5,413 nucleotides of DNA from Rhodospirillales bacterium. GTDB taxonomy: Bacteria; Pseudomonadota; Alphaproteobacteria; Micavibrionales; UBA2020. A program made the position numbers and the translations under genes. Shown here one piece after another: positions 1 through 5,413 of the stretch. The notes beneath the pieces are model-generated. The model had not been told where the DNA came from. It did no database searches and saw only the letters and a program-made list of their open reading frames with translations. Positions within the stretch are counted from its first letter, which is position 1; every line of letters begins with the position of its first letter. The stretch covers positions 1 to 5,413 of the forward strand of contig JAHFPI010000131.1 in the NCBI GenBank assembly GCA_023266795.1, read 5' to 3'.

Positions 1-917
1 CCATCGCCCACCGGCGTGGAGGTGCCATGCGTATTGATATAGTCAACCGGCCCCTTGACGGTGGCAATGGCCTGCCGCATGCAGCGTGCCGCCCCCTCGC
101 CCGAAGGCGCAACCATATCGTAGCCGTCCGACGTCGCGCCATAGCCGGTCAGTTCGGCATAAATTTTTGCGCCGCGCGCCTTGGCGTGCTCCAGCTCTTC
201 CAGCACCACCGTGCCGCCGCCACCCGCGATGACAAAGCCGTCACGGTTGGCATCATAAGCACGGGAGGCTTTTGTCGGCTCATGGTTATATTTGGAGGAC
301 AGAGCCCCCATCGCATCGAAAAGCAGCGTCAGCGTCCAGTCCAGCTCCTCGCCGCCGCCCGCGAACACAACATCCTGCTTGCCCCACTGGATAAGCTCCG
401 CCGCGTTGCCGATGCAGTGCGCCGAGGTCGCGCAGGCCGAAGTGATGGAATAATTGACGCCTTTTATTTTAAAGGGCGTCGCCAGCGTCGCCGAATTGGT
501 CGATGACATGCAGCGCGTCACCATATAAGGCCCAATGCGCTTGGCGCCCTTGGCGCGCGACACGTCGAAGGCCTCCAGCAGGTTCTTGGTCGAAGGGCCG
601 CCGGAGCCCATGATCAGCCCGGTGCGCTCGTTCGATATGTCCTTTTCTTCCAGCCCCGAATCCGCAATCGCCTGCACCATCGACAGATAGTTGTAAGCCG
701 CGCCATCACCCATGAAGCGCAGGAGCTTGCGGTCGATTTTCTCTTCCAGATTGATATTAGGCTGGCCATGCACATGGCTCCTAAAGCCCATCTCCGCATA
801 TTTGGGGGAGAAGACGATGCCCGATGTGCCGTTTTTCAACGACTGTGTCACTGCATCCTGATCGTTACCGATACAGGAAATAATACCGAGACCGGTAACG
901 ACGACCCGCCGTGTCAT
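1..917 (-). CDS. fabB: 3-oxoacyl-ACP synthase I (beta-ketoacyl-ACP synthase I), 3' end cut by window edge
   Basis: FabB is a cytoplasmic condensing enzyme of type II fatty acid synthesis. It elongates acyl-ACP with malonyl-ACP and is required to extend the cis-unsaturated intermediate made by FabA. The frame is open without interruption from the ATG at 917 to the left edge, giving 305 complete codons of about 405 expected from E. coli FabB. The N-terminus MTRRVVVTGLGIIS is typical of ketosynthases. The nucleophile lies in SITSACATSAHCIGN (Cys162, equivalent to E. coli Cys163), and the first catalytic His in INTHGTSTPVGD (His297, equivalent to His298). FabB-like blocks such as ATPFKIKGVNYSI, VFAGGGEELDW, FDAMGALSSKYN and YGATSDGYDMVAPSGEGA separate it from FabF. 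The second catalytic His (E. coli 333) and the C-terminus are outside the window. The start follows fabA by 18 bases and has a good ribosome binding site, so co-transcription with fabA is likely. Confidence 0.97.
   Translation of the reverse strand, partial: MTRRVVVTGLGIISCIGNDQDAVTQSLKNGTSGIVFSPKYAEMGFRSHVHGQPNINLEEKIDRKLLRFMGDGAAYNYLSMVQAIADSGLEEKDISNERTGLIMGSGGPSTKNLLEAFDVSRAKGAKRIGPYMVTRCMSSTNSATLATPFKIKGVNYSITSACATSAHCIGNAAELIQWGKQDVVFAGGGEELDWTLTLLFDAMGALSSKYNHEPTKASRAYDANRDGFVIAGGGGTVVLEELEHAKARGAKIYAELTGYGATSDGYDMVAPSGEGAARCMRQAIATVKGPVDYINTHGTSTPVGD
862..901 (-). repeat. 9-bp perfect inverted repeat inside the first codons of fabB
   Basis: Positions 862-870 (TCGTTACCG) and 893-901 (CGGTAACGA) are exact reverse complements separated by 22 bases. 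They lie about 16 to 55 bases inside fabB, and the encoded residues (the VVTGLG region and IGND) are conserved in the family. The mRNA could fold into a stem-loop just after the start codon. A coincidence of codon choice is equally possible, and no regulatory role is shown. Confidence 0.35.
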
Positions 918-921
918 GATT

Positions 922-929
922 TCACCCTT
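922..929 (-). promoter_or_regulatory. Ribosome binding site of fabB
   Basis: On the minus strand AAGGGTGA precedes the ATG at 917, with four bases between. It matches the anti-Shine-Dalgarno consensus well, lies in the 18-base gap after the fabA stop, and fixes the fabB start. Confidence 0.75.
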
Positions 930-935
930 ATGTGC

Positions 936-1457
936 CTACATTGCCCGTGGATTTTCGAAGAGGCCGACCTTAAGGTCAGCTGCTTCATAAATCACCTTGC
1001 CGTCCACTTCGACCACGCCGTCGCCGATGCCCAGCACCAGACGGCGGTTGATCACGCGCTTGATATTCACGCGATAGGTGACTTTTTTGGCCTCCGGCAA
1101 AACCTGACCGGAGAATTTGACTTCGCCGACACCAAGCGCGCGGCCTGAGCCTTTGGCGCCCGTCCAGCCCAGATAAAAGCCCAGCAGCTGCCACACCGCA
1201 TCCAGACCAAGACAGCCCGGCATCACCGGATCGCCCTCGAAATGGCATTTAAAAAACCACAGGTCAGGCTTGATATCGAGTTCGGCGACAATCTCGCCTT
1301 TACCGTGCGCACCGCCTTCCAGAGAGACGTGCGTGATACGGTCAAACATCAGCATCGGCGGCAGCGGCAGTTTTGCATTGCCGGGGCCGAACAACTTTCC
1401 CTTGCCGCAGGAAATAAGATCTTCGTAGGAATAGCTCGGTTTCGGTTGATAGGTCAT
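936..1457 (-). CDS. fabA: 3-hydroxydecanoyl-ACP dehydratase / trans-2,cis-3-decenoyl-ACP isomerase
   Basis: FabA dehydrates 3-hydroxydecanoyl-ACP and isomerises the trans-2 product to cis-3-decenoyl-ACP, the branch point for anaerobic unsaturated fatty acid synthesis. It is a cytoplasmic homodimer with a hot-dog fold. From the ATG at 1457 the protein has 173 residues, against 172 for E. coli FabA, and aligns along its length. Visible blocks are LPLPPMLMFDRI (31-41), DIKPDLWFFKCHFEGDPVMPG with active-site His72, GCLGLDAVWQLLGFYLGW with active-site Asp86, RALGVGEVKFSGQVLP, and DLKVGLF near the end. A longer form can start at GTG 1493, adding 12 residues (MQNIKAKVSEET) that the family normally lacks. 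That GTG has the better ribosome binding site, while the ATG has only a weak GAAG five bases upstream. I chose the ATG on family length. The gene ends in TAG 18 bases before fabB, with which it probably forms an operon. Confidence 0.96.
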   Translation of the reverse strand: MTYQPKPSYSYEDLISCGKGKLFGPGNAKLPLPPMLMFDRITHVSLEGGAHGKGEIVAELDIKPDLWFFKCHFEGDPVMPGCLGLDAVWQLLGFYLGWTGAKGSGRALGVGEVKFSGQVLPEAKKVTYRVNIKRVINRRLVLGIGDGVVEVDGKVIYEAADLKVGLFENPRAM

Positions 1458-1502
1458 TGTTTCTTCAGACACTTTAGCTTTAATGTTTTGCACAGAACGT
1501 AG

Positions 1503-1508
1503 CCTCTT
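1503..1508 (-). promoter_or_regulatory. Shine-Dalgarno-like site favouring an alternative GTG start of fabA
   Basis: AAGAGG on the minus strand sits nine bases upstream of the in-frame GTG at 1493, just after the TAA of the upstream gene (1518-1516). It would support a 185-residue FabA. It decides between the GTG and ATG starts but conflicts with the usual family length. Confidence 0.4.
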
Positions 1509-1515
1509 GATCGGG

Positions 1516-2466
1516 TTAAGCCGTAATCACCTGCTCCTTGTAATGCGCTCCCAGAATCATGCCGGTTTTTGCCAGTGATTTTGCAATACTTGGGTGAATC
1601 TGTCCAACATCTTCGACAGATATTACGGCAACCATGCGACCGACCGCCTTGGCCACCGCCACGGCACGCCCCAGAGGGTCGTCGAGCCCGATCAGCACGA
1701 AGAATTCCTCCACCGCCGGTTTGATTTCTTTCAGGTATTCTGGAATATTCTTGTCCTCGGAATCATTGGCGGCGGCCAGACTGGCCCAATCTTTGGTGCC
1801 AGGTGTGCCATGACGCAGGGATTCCCGCACCATCACGTTCATGAATTCTGTTTCAGCCGTCGGCGGCAGCTTCATCTGAGCCTGCGCGATATTGAAGTAA
1901 TTCCCGGCAACCGCGCCCAGCCCAGTCAGCGCCTCCGCCGTGGTATGGCTGTCGGACATAAAATCCTCCACCAGCAGATCGCAGAAATCCTGCGTGGCCA
2001 TTTCAAACGTAAGCGAGGCGATCACCGACTCTACCAGCAGCCGCAGCATCTTGTCGCGGGCATAGCCTTCTTTTTCCCATAGCGGAAAATCGCTGATAAT
2101 CAGGGCAATGGCGATCTCGTGCATGTCATCAAGGCCTTTGGGCAGCTTCTTGGCTGTATTGCGCGCCAATACCCGCCCCAGCTCGGTATCATGGTCGATT
2201 ATATATGCCAGCGGCAGCAGGTCGCCATCCGCCTTCTCTTCGGCCGGCTCGGCCTGCACCAGGTCGGATATGCGGTGAAAAGCCTGCTCCATGACAACAT
2301 CCGGCTCTTCATATTCCAGCAGCGTCTCGGTGATCATGCCGGCATAAATGCACAACCCCCGCACCATGCGCGCCTTGCTGTCCGTATCCTTAATCAGCGT
2401 TTCAATCCGCAGGCGGATATTCTTCGCTTCTTCTTTCTGCCGTTCCTGGGAATCGGGGGATGACAA
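1516..2466 (-). CDS. Unrecognised 316-residue soluble, acidic protein
   Basis: I do not recognise this family and assign no function. The start is TTG at 2466, supported by a GAGGAG site nine bases upstream. The next in-frame ATG (Met34) would discard a charged N-terminus. There is no signal peptide or convincing membrane segment. The first 33 residues are strongly charged and probably helical. An acidic stretch (QAEPAEEKADGD, about 71-82) follows the first helical block. The middle (115-200) alternates hydrophobic and acidic helices (ALIISDFPLWEKEG, LVESVIASLTFEMA). The end (262-305) holds a hydrophobic, possibly amphipathic stretch, DPLGRAVAVAKAVGRMVAVIS. There are only two cysteines (39 and 162) and no obvious metal, nucleotide-binding or catalytic motif. 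It sits 17 bases after the SH3 protein gene and shortly before fabA, so it is probably co-transcribed with both. Gene order gives only a weak hint of a cell-envelope or lipid connection. Confidence 0.85.
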   Translation of the reverse strand: MSSPDSQERQKEEAKNIRLRIETLIKDTDSKARMVRGLCIYAGMITETLLEYEEPDVVMEQAFHRISDLVQAEPAEEKADGDLLPLAYIIDHDTELGRVLARNTAKKLPKGLDDMHEIAIALIISDFPLWEKEGYARDKMLRLLVESVIASLTFEMATQDFCDLLVEDFMSDSHTTAEALTGLGAVAGNYFNIAQAQMKLPPTAETEFMNVMVRESLRHGTPGTKDWASLAAANDSEDKNIPEYLKEIKPAVEEFFVLIGLDDPLGRAVAVAKAVGRMVAVISVEDVGQIHPSIAKSLAKTGMILGAHYKEQVITA

Positions 2467-2475
2467 TACGGGATA

Positions 2476-2481
2476 CTCCTC
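2476..2481 (-). promoter_or_regulatory. Ribosome binding site supporting the TTG start
   Basis: GAGGAG on the minus strand lies nine bases before TTG at 2466 and just after the TAA of the upstream SH3 gene (2486-2484). It is a strong match to the consensus and is the main argument for the unusual start codon. Confidence 0.7.
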
Positions 2482-2483
2482 GA

Positions 2484-2987
2484 TTACTTGCTGAATTTTT
2501 CATCGGGATAAACGCCCCAGATGTTCTCTCTCTTTAGCCATCCTTTATAGCTTGCTACACTGAGATAACACCACTCCTTCTCACAGCGGTCAAGCCCTGC
2601 AATCACGCCAGGTTCCAGCTTTACCACGGGTTTTGTCCCCTCGTCCGGCTTCCGGAGAAGTGTCTGGACAGGGCCGCTGACAATCACCGCGCGCTTACCG
2701 GACAGCAGGCTTTTATGCACCCAGCCCTCATCCCCGTCCTTGTCCTCTATCTGCCGCCATACATCGAATTCTTTAATGATCTGAACGGGGAGACCGTCCT
2801 TCTTCAGCACCAGCCTGACCGGATAGCGCAGGCCGGGACCCGTCCTGAGGTTGACCTCATCGGCGTTTAAAGTCACAAAACGGGGTACGGGCAGCTGGGA
2901 AGGGGCATCTTCCTCGGCATAGGCGGAACCAGCCAGCCCAATCAAAACCACCAAAACCAGCGCTGTCAGAACCCTGTTTTCCATCAT
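2484..2987 (-). CDS. Exported protein with two bacterial SH3 domains
   Basis: This 167-residue protein begins with a clear Sec signal peptide: Arg5, then a hydrophobic core at about 6-20, and SAYA before a likely cleavage after residue 24. The mature part would be periplasmic. It contains two bacterial SH3-like repeats (SH3_4 type, COG3807-like). The first spans about 37-97, with the diagnostic DEVNLRTGPGLRYPV and later DEGWVHKSLL. The second spans about 98-160, with the similar PVQTLLRKPDEG and YKGWLKRENIWGVYP. Cys135 and Cys140 are close together and could form a disulfide. Such domains often bind cell-wall peptides or partner proteins, but the ligand here is unknown. No hydrolase domain is attached. 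The start may be either of two adjacent ATGs (2987 or 2984), and the upstream ribosome binding site is weak. It is the first gene of the leftward train, 17 bases before the next. Confidence 0.9.
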   Translation of the reverse strand: MMENRVLTALVLVVLIGLAGSAYAEEDAPSQLPVPRFVTLNADEVNLRTGPGLRYPVRLVLKKDGLPVQIIKEFDVWRQIEDKDGDEGWVHKSLLSGKRAVIVSGPVQTLLRKPDEGTKPVVKLEPGVIAGLDRCEKEWCYLSVASYKGWLKRENIWGVYPDEKFSK

Positions 2988-3071
2988 CCGGCCAGAATAA
3001 GCGGAAAACCGCCCTGTTCCAACCCTTTTTTATCTCGACTTTTTATTCATAATACTTTAGAGAATGGGGTT
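2988..3071. promoter_or_regulatory. Divergent intergenic region between the SH3-protein gene and dusA
   Basis: These 84 bases separate two divergent genes and should carry promoters for both. An AT-rich core lies at about 3026-3059. A -10-like CATAAT (3048-3053, plus strand) overlaps a -10-like TATTAT (3054-3049, minus strand), but neither has a convincing -35 at the right distance. A short GCGG-AAAA-CCGC hairpin (3001-3012) lies in the probable leader of the SH3 gene. I see no clear operator or riboswitch. Promoter positions are inference. Confidence 0.4.
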
Positions 3072-4055
3072 ATGAGTGAGCAAAAAAACAAGCTGGATCG
3101 CCGTATTTCTGTCGCCCCGATGATGGGGTGGACGGACAGGCATGACCGGTATTTTCTGCGGCTGATTTCGCCGAATGCGCTGCTCTATACCGTGATGCTG
3201 ACGACCGGCGCGCTGGTGCACGGCAAAAAGCTGGAAATTCTCGAATATAATCCGGAAGAACACCCTGTCGCCCTGCAACTCGGCGGCTCCGACCCGAAAG
3301 ATCTCGCTCATTGCGCCATGCTCGCCGATCGCTACCACTATGACGAAGTGAACCTGAATTGCGGCTGCCCGAGCGAACGGGTGCAGAACGGCAAGTTCGG
3401 CGCCTGCCTGATGGCGGAGCCGCAGCTGGTTGCCGAATGCATCGACGCGATGAAACAGGCCGTCTCCATTCCCGTCACCGTCAAGACGCGGATTGGCATT
3501 GATGATCAGGACAGCTATCAATTCCTCACCGACTTCATCGGCCCGATTGCCGAAAAGGGCTGCGATACTTTCATCATCCATGCCCGCAAGGCACTGCTCG
3601 ACGGCCTCAGCCCCGCCGAAAACCGCACCGTCCCGCCGCTGCGCTGGGACATCGCCCATAAGCTGAAACAGGACTTCCCGCAGCTGACCATCGTGCTCAA
3701 TGGCGGCATTAAAAGTATCAGTGATATTCAGGAATCCCTGAAGCACGTTGACGGCGTGATGATCGGGCGCGAAGCCTACCAGAACCCCTATTTCCTCGCC
3801 GAAGTCGAGCGGGAGATATTCGGCGCTGAAAACGTGCGCAGCCGTCATGAAGTTATCGAAGCCATGATGCCGTATATCAACCGTTGTTTAGAGAACGATG
3901 TACCGCTCAAGGATATGACGCGGCACATACTAGGACTGTTCCAGGGCCTCCCCGGCGCTCGGCGCTGGCGGCAGGTGCTCAGTCAGGAAGCGTATAAACC
4001 GGCGGCGAATGTGAATGTGGTGCGGGAGGCTCTAAAGCAGGTCGCTCACGCGTAA
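3072..4055 (+). CDS. dusA: tRNA-dihydrouridine(20/20a) synthase
   Basis: DusA is an FMN-dependent enzyme that uses NADPH to reduce uridine 20 (and 20a) in the tRNA D-loop to dihydrouridine. The 327-residue length fits the subfamily. RISVAPMMGWTDRHDRYFLR (11-30) is the start of the TIM barrel and FMN site, and VALQLGGSDP (66-75) follows. The catalytic cysteine is Cys99 in NLNCGCPSERVQNGKFGACLM (94-114), a DusA-specific pattern. VKTRIGID (137-144), IIHARKA (168-174), LNGGI (209-213) and GVMIGREAYQNPY (228-240) are the flavin and substrate loops. The C-terminal helical tRNA-binding domain carries TRHILGLFQGLPGARRWRQVLS (283-304), also DusA-type. Cys97, two residues before the catalytic Cys, is Val in E. 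coli DusA. The ATG has only a weak ribosome binding site. dusA stands alone on the plus strand, divergent from the SH3 gene and convergent with the deaminase gene, whose stop is 8 bases away. Confidence 0.97.
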   Translation: MSEQKNKLDRRISVAPMMGWTDRHDRYFLRLISPNALLYTVMLTTGALVHGKKLEILEYNPEEHPVALQLGGSDPKDLAHCAMLADRYHYDEVNLNCGCPSERVQNGKFGACLMAEPQLVAECIDAMKQAVSIPVTVKTRIGIDDQDSYQFLTDFIGPIAEKGCDTFIIHARKALLDGLSPAENRTVPPLRWDIAHKLKQDFPQLTIVLNGGIKSISDIQESLKHVDGVMIGREAYQNPYFLAEVEREIFGAENVRSRHEVIEAMMPYINRCLENDVPLKDMTRHILGLFQGLPGARRWRQVLSQEAYKPAANVNVVREALKQVAHA

Positions 4056-4063
4056 GACTTGCC

Positions 4064-4936
4064 TCAGATTAATTCCTGCGCGACCTTCCCGCCAATGTCA
4101 AAAAGAAGGATGGGCATATCCTGTTTCGCTGCCGATGAAAGCGCCTGCAATGCCGATAAAGTCAGAGTGCCGGAATAAACCCATAGTCCTGTAATTTTGT
4201 GATGACCAAATTCTGAAATGGCGATGGCAAGGGCGCATTGGGCGGCATTCATGCCGTTGAAGGCCGCTTCTTCCACCTTGGCGCCGGCGACATAAGCGCC
4301 GTTGTCCAGTTGCATCACGATGGCTTGCGGCACTTTGCTGGCATAGTCAACGGACTCTATTTTTTGCAGCCACGCGAAGATTTCCTGTTCCGTCAGTTTT
4401 GCCTGCCGGAGCAGTCTGTTCTCAACCTCCGCCGCAGAAGGAGCAGAGGTAGCGGTTTTTTTGGTTGCGGGAGCGTCTGCTAAAAACTGGCGGAAAGTGA
4501 ACACATCGGGCAAAAAAGCGCCGACGGTGGTTGAAGATGTTTTGCCGTTGATGGCGACGGAATGGATTTTGACGTCCGCAGCGGCGAATCCGGCGATCTG
4601 CTGCCGGCATTTGCCGCAGCAAGTTACTAAATTATCCGATTCCGGCGGCGCCGTCCGCACCGCGCCCATGACCCAGCCCTCGACAATCTCAGCGCCCTTG
4701 CCCAGCCCGACCACCATCGCGGCGATAGCCCCCTCCTCGCCGTGGGTGGAAATCCGGTGGTCGGCATTCTCGACATTGACGCCGGCAAAATAATAATCGT
4801 CCACGCCCTGCACCCGCGCCCGGAAAACAGCCGTCACCGGGAAACCGGATTCGGGAACGTAAGCATTGCCGCGCAACGACGCCAGCCATTGCAGGATGTC
4901 AGCGGCGGACAGTTTGCCTTTTCTGAAGATTTTCAT
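4064..4936 (-). CDS. Cytidine deaminase-like protein, two-domain form with a degenerate second domain
   Basis: This probably deaminates (deoxy)cytidine or a related base or nucleoside in pyrimidine salvage, in the cytoplasm. From the ATG at 4936 it has 290 residues, near the 294 of E. coli Cdd, which also has an active N-terminal and an inactive C-terminal domain. Domain 1 (about 1-155) contains AYVPESGFPV, like the AYxPYSxFPVGAA motif of the family; NVENA (54-58, substrate Asn54 and Glu56); the zinc and catalytic motif THGEEGAI (His65, Glu67); and TCCGKCRQ (zinc Cys107 and Cys110). An Ala/Thr/Ser-rich linker follows (about 155-172). Domain 2 (about 178-290) repeats the pattern, KLTEQEIFAWL against KLSAADILQWL and KVEEAAFN against NVENADHR, but has Ala231 and Gln233 for His65 and Glu67 and no Cys pair. 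Divergence from typical HAE/CAE and PCGxC motifs leaves the exact substrate open. The start overlaps the upstream stop (ATGA), which rules out a longer form beginning at 5014. Confidence 0.88.
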   Translation of the reverse strand: MKIFRKGKLSAADILQWLASLRGNAYVPESGFPVTAVFRARVQGVDDYYFAGVNVENADHRISTHGEEGAIAAMVVGLGKGAEIVEGWVMGAVRTAPPESDNLVTCCGKCRQQIAGFAAADVKIHSVAINGKTSSTTVGAFLPDVFTFRQFLADAPATKKTATSAPSAAEVENRLLRQAKLTEQEIFAWLQKIESVDYASKVPQAIVMQLDNGAYVAGAKVEEAAFNGMNAAQCALAIAISEFGHHKITGLWVYSGTLTLSALQALSSAAKQDMPILLFDIGGKVAQELI

Positions 4937-5413
4937 TGATACACCATCACCGCGCTGCCGTGGGTTTTGAGCCAGCGCCGCGCCGCAGCGGCATCTTCGG
5001 TGAGCGAGGCGCACAGCGCCCAGAATTTCCGGCTATGGTTCATGTGGACGCGATGCGCCACCTCGTGCGCCACCACATAATCCAGCACCTGCGGCGGCGT
5101 GAGGATCAGCCGCCACGAAAACATCATCCTGCCGTCCGGGCTGCAGCTGCCCCAGCGCGTTTTTGGGTCGATCACCCGCACGTCTGCGAGGCCAAGACCG
5201 AGTTGCTCCAGTTTTTGCGCCGCCACATCGGTCAGCAGCTCGCGCGCCGTTTCTTTCAGGAAGTCGCGGATGCGGCGGGACATATGCTCCGCCCTGCCGT
5301 AGACCACCAGCCTATCCGCCTCAAGACAAGTCACGCCACGCCCGTCTTTGCGCACGATCTCGCATTCCCTGCCATAGATAAAAATCTTCCCGCCATCCGT
5401 GAAGGGCTGCGAC
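4933..5413 (-). CDS. YgjP/DUF45-family zinc metallopeptidase, 5' end cut by window edge
   Basis: This belongs to the YgjP-like (DUF45, COG1451) family of small zinc metalloproteins related to SprT and WSS1 proteins; cellular substrates are poorly known. The frame stays open to the right edge, where it reads QPFTDGGKIFIYGRECEIV ahead of a GTG at 5355. Glycine-rich strands of this kind are typical of the family N-terminus, so the true start is beyond the window and the GTG is internal. About 159 residues are visible; members are usually about 230-250. Family landmarks are KTRWGSCSPDGRMMFSWRLI (about 5169-5110) and the metal site HEVAHRVHMNHSRKFW. There HEVAH (5067-5053) gives two zinc histidines and the catalytic Glu, and the His at 5037-5035 is the probable third ligand. 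It ends at RRWLKTHG, close to the usual C-terminus. Its TGA (4935-4933) overlaps the deaminase ATG, so the two are co-transcribed. Confidence 0.93.
   Translation of the reverse strand, partial: SQPFTDGGKIFIYGRECEIVRKDGRGVTCLEADRLVVYGRAEHMSRRIRDFLKETARELLTDVAAQKLEQLGLGLADVRVIDPKTRWGSCSPDGRMMFSWRLILTPPQVLDYVVAHEVAHRVHMNHSRKFWALCASLTEDAAAARRWLKTHGSAVMVYQ
4942..4945 (-). promoter_or_regulatory. Ribosome binding site of the deaminase gene, inside the metallopeptidase gene
   Basis: GGTG on the minus strand lies five bases before the ATG at 4936, within the last codons of the upstream gene. Together with the ATGA overlap it supports this start and translational coupling. Confidence 0.5.

Noticed and set aside
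27..506. Plus-strand open frame of 159 codons
   Set aside because: It is the reverse reading of fabB in the same codon register and gives an arginine-rich protein with no recognisable motif, while fabB on the minus strand is uninterrupted and highly conserved.
3001..3031. GCGG-AAAA-CCGC hairpin followed by a T-run as a terminator
   Set aside because: The stem is only four pairs, the T-run is about 14 bases away, and no plus-strand gene lies upstream that would need terminating.
3057..3848. Long minus-strand open frame of 263 codons opposite dusA
   Set aside because: It lies entirely antisense to a textbook dusA whose protein motifs are conserved, its product resembles no family, and its length follows from GC-rich codon bias on the real strand.
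4937..5014. N-terminal extension of the deaminase starting at 5014
   Set aside because: The extra 26 residues (rich in Arg and Cys) overlap the conserved metallopeptidase C-terminus in another frame. The ATG at 4936 has a ribosome binding site and the typical ATGA overlap.
5353..5355. GTG at 5355 as the real start of the metallopeptidase gene
   Set aside because: The frame continues upstream to the edge with residues that fit the family N-terminal strands, and a start here would leave the protein about 80 or more residues short.
1..5413. CRISPR array, insertion sequence, tRNA, toxin-antitoxin or phage-defence cassette
   Set aside because: I looked for regular repeats, terminal inverted repeats with a transposase, tRNA cloverleaf arms and small paired genes and saw none. 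Nearly all of the window is accounted for by the seven genes described.

Overview
The window looks like ordinary chromosomal, gene-dense DNA (moderately high GC, little intergenic space) from a Gram-negative proteobacterium. The fabA-fabB pair for anaerobic unsaturated fatty acid synthesis, the DusA-type tRNA dihydrouridine synthase and the exported bacterial-SH3 protein together point to Proteobacteria. Alphaproteobacteria is my best guess, because the FabA N-terminus and the SH3 protein have that flavour. This placement is inference. I see no IS element, phage gene, CRISPR array, tRNA or rRNA.

Layout. (1) Positions 1-2987, minus strand, form a compact gene train. In transcription order it holds an exported two-SH3-domain protein (2987-2484), an unrecognised 316-residue protein with a TTG start (2466-1516), fabA (1457-936, or from a GTG at 1493) and fabB (917 to the left edge, C-terminus missing). 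Gaps are 17, 58 (22 to the GTG) and 18 bases. (2) Positions 2988-3071 are an AT-rich divergent intergenic region. (3) dusA (3072-4055) is the only plus-strand gene. (4) From the right edge back to 4064, on the minus strand, lie a YgjP/DUF45-family metallopeptidase (start beyond the edge) and a two-domain cytidine deaminase. These two overlap by four bases (ATGA). dusA and the deaminase converge with 8 bases between their stops.

How the genes work together. FabA dehydrates 3-hydroxyacyl-ACP and isomerises trans-2-decenoyl-ACP to cis-3-decenoyl-ACP. FabB elongates the cis intermediate, so the pair sets membrane unsaturation. The two genes upstream may share the transcript, but their link to lipid synthesis is not demonstrated. 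The metallopeptidase and deaminase are probably translated together. DusA makes dihydrouridine in the tRNA D-loop.

The best second looks are the deaminase, whose C-terminal half is a visible degenerate copy of the N-terminal half with the zinc and catalytic residues replaced, and the unrecognised 316-residue protein upstream of fabA. I do not see convincing evidence for a new multi-gene system here.
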